Shown here piece by piece: positions 58,965 to 64,000 of a stretch of 64,000 bases of DNA (within the stretch, counting starts at the first letter, position 1; every line of letters begins with the position of its first letter). Source of the DNA: Isoptericola peretonis (lineage in GTDB: Bacteria > Actinomycetota > Actinomycetes > Actinomycetales > Cellulomonadaceae); contig JALQCY010000001.1 in NCBI GenBank assembly GCA_023241745.1, positions 310,001 through 374,000 of the forward strand, read 5' to 3'. A program made the position numbers and the translations under genes. A model generated the notes under the pieces. The model saw only the letters and a program-made list of their open reading frames with translations, was not told the DNA's origin and did not search any database.

Positions 58965-59954
58965 TCAGATCAGGCCGAGGGCGCGCACGGCGTCCCGCTC
59001 CTCCACGAGCTCGGCGACGCTGGCCTCGATGCGCGCCCGGGAGAACTCGTCGACGTCGAGGCCCTCGACCACCTGCCACGCGCCGCCCGACGACGTCACC
59101 GGGAACGAGGAGACGAGGCCCTCCGGCACGCCGTACTGGCCTGTCGACCACAGGCCGGCGCTGGTCCAGTCGCCCTCAGGGGTGCCCAGCACCCAGTCGC
59201 GGACGTGGTCGATCGCGGCGTTGGCCGCCGACGCCGCGGACGACGCCCCGCGCGCGTCGATGATCGCCGCGCCGCGCTTGGCGACCGTCGGGACGAAGTC
59301 GTCGGTCAGCCACAGCTCGTCCTCGCGCGCGTACGTGGCGCCCGGGGTGCCGGCGACGTCGGCGTGGAAGACGTCCGGGTACTGGCTGGCCGAGTGGTTG
59401 CCCCAGATGGTCACGCGCCGCACCTGCGAGACGGGCACGTCCGCCTTCTTCGCCAGCTGCGACAGCGCCCGGTTGTGGTCGAGGCGCGTCATCGCCGTGA
59501 ACCGGTCCTTCGGCACGTCGGGGGCGTTCGACGCCGCGATGAGCGCGTTCGTGTTGGCGGGGTTGCCCACCACGAGCACCCGCACGTCGTCGGCGGCGCC
59601 GGCGTTGATCGCCCTGCCCTGCGGGCCGAAGATGCCGCCGTTGGCCTCCAGCAGGTCCGCGCGCTCCATGCCCGGCCCACGGGGACGCGCCCCGACGAGC
59701 AGCGCGACGTTCGTGCCGGCGAAGCCCACGGTCGGGTCGTCGTGGATGTCGATCCCCGCGAGCAGCGGGAAGGCGCAGTCGTCGAGCTCCATGGCGGTGC
59801 CCTCGGCGGCCCGGACCGCCTGCGGGATCTCCAGCAGCCGCAGCCGCACGGGGACGTCGGGGCCGAGCATCGCGCCCGACGCGATCCGGAAGAGCAGCGC
59901 GTACCCGATCTGGCCCGCCGCCCCGGTGACGGTGACGTTCACTGGTGTGGTCAT
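58965..59954 (-). CDS. mdh: Malate dehydrogenase
   Basis: NAD-dependent oxidation of malate to oxaloacetate in the TCA cycle. It has 329 residues, the usual length of the actinobacterial cytosolic-type enzyme. It has [20 protein letters not shown] for NAD binding, [20 protein letters not shown] with substrate-binding Arg residues, [31 protein letters not shown], and the active-site His in [23 protein letters not shown] 59954 follows AGGGG. The 246-base region to the divergent aquaporin gene holds both promoters, but I recognise no specific elements there. Confidence 0.97.
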   Translation of the reverse strand: MTTPVNVTVTGAAGQIGYALLFRIASGAMLGPDVPVRLRLLEIPQAVRAAEGTAMELDDCAFPLLAGIDIHDDPTVGFAGTNVALLVGARPRGPGMERADLLEANGGIFGPQGRAINAGAADDVRVLVVGNPANTNALIAASNAPDVPKDRFTAMTRLDHNRALSQLAKKADVPVSQVRRVTIWGNHSASQYPDVFHADVAGTPGATYAREDELWLTDDFVPTVAKRGAAIIDARGASSAASAANAAIDHVRDWVLGTPEGDWTSAGLWSTGQYGVPEGLVSSFPVTSSGGAWQVVEGLDVDEFSRARIEASVAELVEERDAVRALGLI

Positions 59955-60200
59955 GCCCCTACTCTGACGCAGCCCGGCTCCCGGGTCGACCGGCGCGTCG
60001 ACGGCCGTGGTTCGACGCGACCAGCGACGATGCGCGGTAACGTGCCAGAAGCGCCACCGTCGGCCAGCGCTCAGCATCCGTTCAGACCGCGGTGGAAGCA
60101 TGCCCGCGCAGCCGGCCGCGAGGCCGGTCATGCACGACCGGGCCCCTCCGCCGTGGGGGGCACACCGAGACGCCCGTCTCCCGAGCAGAGAAGGACCCTC

Positions 60201-61256
60201 ATGTCCCAGGACATCGCCGCCCAGGGCGGCACGGCTTCGGTCGACGTCGCGACGCCGGCCGACACCTCCGAGTACGGCCTGTTCCCGCGCCTCGCCGCCG
60301 AGGCGCTCGGCACGTTCGTGCTGGTGCTCGGGATCGTGGGCACCGCCACGTTCAACCTCTTCAACAACGGCCAGATCCTCCCGGTCGCGCTCGCGGGCGG
60401 CATCCTCGTCATGGGCGCCATCGCCGCGGTCGGCGGCGTCTCCGGCGGCCACTTCAACCCGGCGGTGACGTTCGGTCTGACGCTCGCGGGCCGCGCACGC
60501 TGGGCGGACCTCGTCTGGTACTGGATCGCGCAGCTCGTGGGCGGTACCGCCGCGGCCGCCGTCATGTTCTCGATCATCCCCGAGACGGTCCTCCCGTTCG
60601 CCCAGGTGGAGACCAAGGCGGCACTCTTCCAGGGCACCGCGAACGGCTTCGGCACGCACTCGCCGGCCGCGGCCCTCACCGCGTCGGCGGCACAGCAGGG
60701 AGGCGCACCCATCGAGTTCTCGATGTGGTCCGCGATCCTCGTCGAGGTGGTCGTCACCGCGGTCTTCGTCGGCATCATCCTGGCCGTGACGAGCAAGCGC
60801 TCGACCGTCACGTACGCCCCCGTCGTCATCGGCCTGACCCTCGGCGCGATGCTCATCGTGGCGTGGCCGGTCACGAACGCGTCGCTCAACCCGGCGCGGT
60901 CGTTCGCCTCCGCGGTCTTCGGCGGCGGGTGGACGTGGGGTCAGCTCTGGCTCTTCGTCGTCGCACCCCTGCTGGGCGGTGCGCTCGCCGCGCTGTTCTA
61001 CCGCGCGTTCGCGCCGGTGCCCGCCGCGTACCAGGTCGAGGTCGGTTCCGCGGCGGGTGACACCCTCGGGGACGGCTTCGGGGACGAGCCCCGCGAGCAC
61101 GACGTCGTCGACGACGGCGCCCTGCCGGAGTCCGAGGCGCGCCGGGACACGGTCGCCGGGCCCGACACCGCCGTGGCGGACACCACCGCCACGGACACCA
61201 CCGCCACGGACGACGAGCCGGGCGACGAGCCGAAGGGCGACGCACCGCGCGCCTGA
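60201..61256 (+). CDS. aqpZ: MIP-family aquaporin
   Basis: A 351-residue membrane channel. Six hydrophobic segments and both NPA boxes are present: [11 protein letters not shown] in loop B and [16 protein letters not shown] in loop E, the latter with the selectivity-filter Arg. The N-terminal helix is [20 protein letters not shown]. Water transport is the likely function; glyceroaquaporins usually have Asp after the second box, which is absent. An unusual hydrophilic C-terminus of about 80 residues is rich in Asp, Glu and Thr with an Asp-Thr-Thr-Ala repeat. The ATG follows AAGGA. A strong palindromic terminator follows. Confidence 0.92.
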   Translation: MSQDIAAQGGTASVDVATPADTSEYGLFPRLAAEALGTFVLVLGIVGTATFNLFNNGQILPVALAGGILVMGAIAAVGGVSGGHFNPAVTFGLTLAGRARWADLVWYWIAQLVGGTAAAAVMFSIIPETVLPFAQVETKAALFQGTANGFGTHSPAAALTASAAQQGGAPIEFSMWSAILVEVVVTAVFVGIILAVTSKRSTVTYAPVVIGLTLGAMLIVAWPVTNASLNPARSFASAVFGGGWTWGQLWLFVVAPLLGGALAALFYRAFAPVPAAYQVEVGSAAGDTLGDGFGDEPREHDVVDDGALPESEARRDTVAGPDTAVADTTATDTTATDDEPGDEPKGDAPRA

Positions 61257-61271
61257 CGCCCGCCGACACGC

Positions 61272-61309
61272 CACGAGGGCCGGCACCCCGCGGGGTGCCG
61301 GCCCTCGTG
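61272..61309. terminator. Bidirectional terminator, perfect 38-base palindrome
   Basis: Eighteen-base exact arms (61272-61289 and 61292-61309) with two central bases. It sits between the convergent aquaporin and DUF3017 genes, 16 bases past the aquaporin stop and 22 bases from the DUF3017 stop. Confidence 0.85.
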
Positions 61310-61331
61310 CGCGCGGGTCGCGGGTCGCGGC

Positions 61332-61685
61332 TCAGCTGAGGCCGGGCGCGGTGAGCGCGAGCACCCCGATGACGACGGCCGCGGCCCAGCAGAGGAAGAC
61401 GTCGAAGCCGCGGCTGCGCACGACGAGCCCGACGGGCCCCGTGGCCGACGTGGCCCGCCAGGTACCGGCGACCGCCAGCGTGAGCGCGATCGTCCCCGTG
61501 CCGATGCGGGCGCCGACGAGCACGCCCAGCACGACCGCCAGGACGACGCCGGCCAGCATGGTGACGATGGCCCGCTCGGGGCCGGGCAGCGCCCGCGCCG
61601 GCTCGTCGGCCGCGGCCTCGACGGCGTGCCACGGGGGCGCGGGATCGCCCTCTCCGGGCGGGTCGGGCTGCGCACGGGATTCCAC
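61332..61685 (-). CDS. DUF3017-family small membrane protein
   Basis: A 117-residue protein with three hydrophobic segments (IVTMLAGVVLAVVLGVLVGA, TIALTLAVAGTW and DVFLCWAAAVVIGVLALTAP) typical of DUF3017, an actinobacterial family often located beside purH, folD and mdh. Residues 1-40 are hydrophilic. The function is unknown. The start is taken as GTG 61685, which lies 73 bases from the divergent FAD-reductase gene; no strong ribosome site confirms it. Confidence 0.8.
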   Translation of the reverse strand: MESRAQPDPPGEGDPAPPWHAVEAAADEPARALPGPERAIVTMLAGVVLAVVLGVLVGARIGTGTIALTLAVAGTWRATSATGPVGLVVRSRGFDVFLCWAAAVVIGVLALTAPGLS

Positions 61686-61758
61686 GTCGGCCGAGCCTAC
61701 CGCCGCGAGCCGGGCGGAGGCACCGAGGCTCCACGGGTGCGGGGTTACGGTGAGCAGC

Positions 61759-63102
61759 GTGCCCGAGCCCACCGCCGCCGCGCCCCGACCCGTCCCGAGC
61801 CACGCCGCCCTGACCCCGAGGACGAGCCCGAGCACGGACCTGCCCCGGTCCGTCGTCGTCGTGGGAGCGGGGCTCGCCGGCGCACAGACGGTCGCGGCCC
61901 TGCGCACGCACGGCTTCGACGGCCGGATCACGCTGCTCGGGGCCGAGGGCGTGCCGCCCTACGACCGTCCACCGCTGTCGAAGGAGCTGCTGACCCGCCC
62001 GGAGCCCGTGTGGCTCAGCGCGGACCTCGGCGTGGACGTCGAGGCGCTGGCCGACGACGTCCGGCTCGCCGAGCCCGCGGAACACCTGGAGCTGCGCCCC
62101 GGCGGGGTGGTCGTGACGACGGCGCGCGGCACGGTCGAGGCCGACGCGGTCGTGCTCGCCGTCGGGTCCGTGCCGGTGGTGCCCGCGGGGTTCGCGGCCT
62201 CGGCGCTGCTGCACACGGCGGCCGACGCCGACCGGCTGCGCGCGGCGCTGCGCGCCGGGGCGGCCGGCGGGCCCCGGCTCGTGATCGTGGGCGCGGGCTG
62301 GATCGGCGCCGAGGTGGCGGGCGTGGCGGCGGGCGCCGGGGCCGACGTCACGGTGCTCGAGGCGGCCGGCGCCCCGCTGTCGCGTCAGCTGGGCGCCGAG
62401 GTGGGCGCGCACCTGACGGGCTGGTACGCGGCCGCGGGGGTGCGGCTGCGCACCGGGGCGGCCGTCACGGAGGTGGACGGCTCCGGCGTGCGGCTCGCCG
62501 ACGGCGAACAGGTGCCGGCCGACCTCGTCCTGACGGCGGTGGGCGCTCGGCCGGCGTCGGCCTGGCTGGAGGGCACGCTGCCGCTCGACCCGCGGGGCGC
62601 GCTGCTGGTGGACGCCGACGGGCGCGTCCCCGGCCACCCCGGCGTCTGGGCCGTCGGCGACGTCGCGTCACGCGCGCACCCCGTGTTCGGCACGGTGCCT
62701 GGCGGGCACTGGTCGGCCGCGCTGCACGACCCGGACCCGACCGTACGCGCGATGCTCGGCGTCGGGCCGGGCGGTGCGGGGCACGCGCCGTACGTCTTCT
62801 CCCAGCAGCTGGGTCATGACCTCGCGCTGCTGGGGCTGCCCGCCACGGCCGGGCCCGAAACCTCACCGGTCGTGCTGCGCGGCACGCCCGGCGACGGCCC
62901 GTGGGCCGCGCTCTACCTCGACCCGGCCGACCCCGGCCCGGCGGCGCGCGACGGCGTCGCGACGGTCCGCGCCGTCCTCCTGGTCGACTCCCCGCGCGAC
63001 GTCGGCGGCGTGCGGCGCCTCATGGGCCGCGGCGAGCCGCTGCGGCTCGACCTCGCGCGGGCCACCGACCCGACGGTCCGGCTGAAGGACGCCGCGAGAT
63101 AG
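61759..63102 (+). CDS. FAD-dependent ferredoxin/rubredoxin reductase-like oxidoreductase
   Basis: A 447-residue flavoprotein. The FAD-binding site is RSVVVVGAGLAGAQTVAALR, followed by the family phrase PPYDRPPLSKELL. NAD(P)H binding is in RLVIVGAGWIGAEVAGVAAG followed by VTVLEA. The second FAD motif is PGVWAVGDVASRAHPVFG. The layout matches BenA4/CamA-type ferredoxin reductases, which pass electrons from NADH to ferredoxin or rubredoxin; no partner gene is nearby. GTG 61759 is preferred because a TACGGT -10-like hexamer lies 7 bases upstream (leaderless style); GTG 61750 is an alternative. The last codons and stop fall inside the repeat array that starts at 63092. Confidence 0.92.
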   Translation: MPEPTAAAPRPVPSHAALTPRTSPSTDLPRSVVVVGAGLAGAQTVAALRTHGFDGRITLLGAEGVPPYDRPPLSKELLTRPEPVWLSADLGVDVEALADDVRLAEPAEHLELRPGGVVVTTARGTVEADAVVLAVGSVPVVPAGFAASALLHTAADADRLRAALRAGAAGGPRLVIVGAGWIGAEVAGVAAGAGADVTVLEAAGAPLSRQLGAEVGAHLTGWYAAAGVRLRTGAAVTEVDGSGVRLADGEQVPADLVLTAVGARPASAWLEGTLPLDPRGALLVDADGRVPGHPGVWAVGDVASRAHPVFGTVPGGHWSAALHDPDPTVRAMLGVGPGGAGHAPYVFSQQLGHDLALLGLPATAGPETSPVVLRGTPGDGPWAALYLDPADPGPAARDGVATVRAVLLVDSPRDVGGVRRLMGRGEPLRLDLARATDPTVRLKDAAR

Positions 63103-63202
63103 AGAACCCTGAGCCGCGAGATAGAGAGCCCCGAGCCGCGAGATAGAGAGAACCCCGAACCGCGCTTCTCTATCTCGCGGTTCGGGGTTCTCTATCTCGC
63201 GG
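63092..63202. repeat. Cluster of direct and inverted CCGCGAGATAGAGA repeats
   Basis: Three direct copies of CCGCGAGATAGAGA (63092-63105, 63114-63127, 63136-63149) face two inverted copies (63167-63180 and 63189-63202). Spacers are related (CCCCGAGC, CCCCGAAC, TTCGGGGT), so the left and right halves pair as a long imperfect hairpin of about 37 bases per arm. The array fills the gap between two convergent genes and includes the stop codon of the first. It may be a bidirectional terminator that grew by duplication or a REP-like mobile palindrome. Confidence 0.85.
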
Positions 63203-63205
63203 TGG

Positions 63206-64000
63206 TCAGTGCGCGAAGTGGCGCGTCCCGGTGAAGTACATCGTGACGCCGGCCGCCTGCGCGGCCTCGATCACCTCGGCGTCGCGGATGGAGCCGCCGG
63301 GCTGCACGACGGCGCGCACGCCGGCGTCGAGCAGCACCTGCAGGCCGTCGGCGAACGGGAAGTACGCGTCGGACGCGGCGACCGCGCCGCGTGCCCGCTC
63401 CTGACCTTCCGCGAGGGTGTTGGCGCGCTCGACGGACAGGCGGCAGGAGTCGACCCGGTTGACCTGGCCCATCCCGATGCCGACGGCCGCGCCGTCGGCG
63501 GCGAGCAGGATCGCGTTGGACTTGGCGGCACGCACGGCCTTCCACGCGAACGCGAGGTCGGCGAGCGTCGCCTCGTCGGCGGCCTCGCCGGCGGCGAGGG
63601 TCCACGACGCGGGGTCGTCGCCCACGGCCTGGTACCGGTCGACCTCCTGGACGAGCATGCCGCCGGAGATCGGGCGGTTCTCCGCGACGGCGTGGGACGG
63701 GGTGTCCACGACGAGCAGGCGCACGTTCTTCTTTTTCTGCAGGATCTCCAGCGCCTCGGGCTCGAACCCCGGGGCCACGACGACCTCCGTGAAGACCGGC
63801 GCGATCTGCTCCGCCGCGGCCTTGGTGATGACGCGGTTGGCCGCGATGACGCCGCCGTAGGCCGAGACCGGGTCGGTGGCGTGCGCGCGGGCGTGCGCCT
63901 GCGCGACGTCCTCGCCGACGGCGACGCCGCAGGGGTTCGCGTGCTTGATGACCGCCACCGCGGGGCCGTCGTGGTCGTGCGCGGCCCGCCAGGCGGCGTC
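63206..64000 (-). CDS. purH: PurH bifunctional purine enzyme, C-terminal part (partial)
   Basis: The C-terminal AICAR transformylase region of phosphoribosylaminoimidazolecarboxamide formyltransferase/IMP cyclohydrolase. The 5' end is outside the window. About 264 residues are visible. [20 protein letters not shown] carries the catalytic Lys-His pair. Also present are [36 protein letters not shown], the highly conserved [22 protein letters not shown] segment, [18 protein letters not shown] and the terminal [20 protein letters not shown] with FTGTRHFAH. It catalyses the last two steps of IMP synthesis and uses 10-formyl-THF, the same cofactor pool that purU drains. Confidence 0.96.
   Translation of the reverse strand, partial: DAAWRAAHDHDGPAVAVIKHANPCGVAVGEDVAQAHARAHATDPVSAYGGVIAANRVITKAAAEQIAPVFTEVVVAPGFEPEALEILQKKKNVRLLVVDTPSHAVAENRPISGGMLVQEVDRYQAVGDDPASWTLAAGEAADEATLADLAFAWKAVRAAKSNAILLAADGAAVGIGMGQVNRVDSCRLSVERANTLAEGQERARGAVAASDAYFPFADGLQVLLDAGVRAVVQPGGSIRDAEVIEAAQAAGVTMYFTGTRHFAH

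Noticed and set aside
63092..63202. Considered as a CRISPR array.
   Set aside because: Repeats are 14 bases, occur in both orientations, spacers are near-identical and only 8 bases long, and no cas genes are present.

Overview
The window is high-GC DNA with actinobacterial features: GTG starts, 1-4 bp ATGA/GTGA/TGATG gene overlaps, strong GGAGG-type ribosome sites and terminators lacking U-tracts. The gene content is a dense set of LacI regulators, sugar ABC transporters and secreted plant-polysaccharide hydrolases, plus gas-vesicle genes, a DUF3017 gene and an actinobacterial-type malate dehydrogenase. This suggests a soil or plant-litter Micrococcales bacterium of the Cellulomonadaceae/Promicromonosporaceae type (Cellulomonas, Cellulosimicrobium or Isoptericola-like). 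That placement is inference from gene content. No rRNA, tRNA, CRISPR array, insertion sequence or phage gene was seen, and no gene-free stretch exceeds 300 bases (the longest is 299 bases, 48992-49290).

Layout. (1) 1-4642: a CUT1 ABC importer (two permeases and a binding lipoprotein, minus strand) divergent from an intracellular GH51 arabinofuranosidase, consistent with arabino-oligosaccharide uptake and cleavage. (2) 4815-11384: a ten-gene plus-strand gas-vesicle operon. It contains three GvpA-family proteins; one carries a putative zinc ribbon and one a PH/GRAM-like C-terminal region. Four of the proteins have acidic low-complexity segments. A convergent membrane protein with a C-terminal HTH (11351-12760) overlaps its end. 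(3) 12847-19067: an alpha-glucoside/maltodextrin module (LacI regulator, GH13 alpha-glucosidase, binding lipoprotein, two permeases). (4) 19228-37656: an L-arabinose/arabinan island. It has a secreted 1309-residue GH43-GH51 enzyme, a CUT2 furanose-type importer, a second unpartnered CUT2 ATPase, araBDA, a secreted GH43 endo-arabinanase and two LacI regulators. Two distinct palindromic operator families link its promoters and the GH51 locus at 3 kb.

(5) 37653-41318: housekeeping and accessory genes (GNAT, purU, a two-domain VOC dioxygenase-like protein, an NADP-binding oxidoreductase divergent from a MarR regulator across a near-perfect dyad). (6) 41514-48991: GH10-CBM2 xylanase, a ROK repressor coupled to a lone CUT2 ATPase, and a ChvE/MmsA/MmsB sugar importer, together a likely xylan/xylose module. 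(7) 49291-58900: a secreted 1960-residue amylase-pullulanase and a single-chain four-domain ABC exporter. (8) 58965-64000: malate dehydrogenase, aquaporin, DUF3017 protein, FAD-dependent ferredoxin-reductase-like protein, an intergenic inverted-repeat cluster, and the C-terminal part of purH running off the window.

The secreted GH43, GH43-GH51, GH10 and GH13 enzymes would cut arabinan, xylan and starch outside the cell. The importers bring in oligomers or monomers, and intracellular GH51, GH13 and AraBDA finish the breakdown. The two CUT1 systems have no ATPase here and probably use a shared MsmK/MsiK-type ATPase encoded elsewhere (inference).
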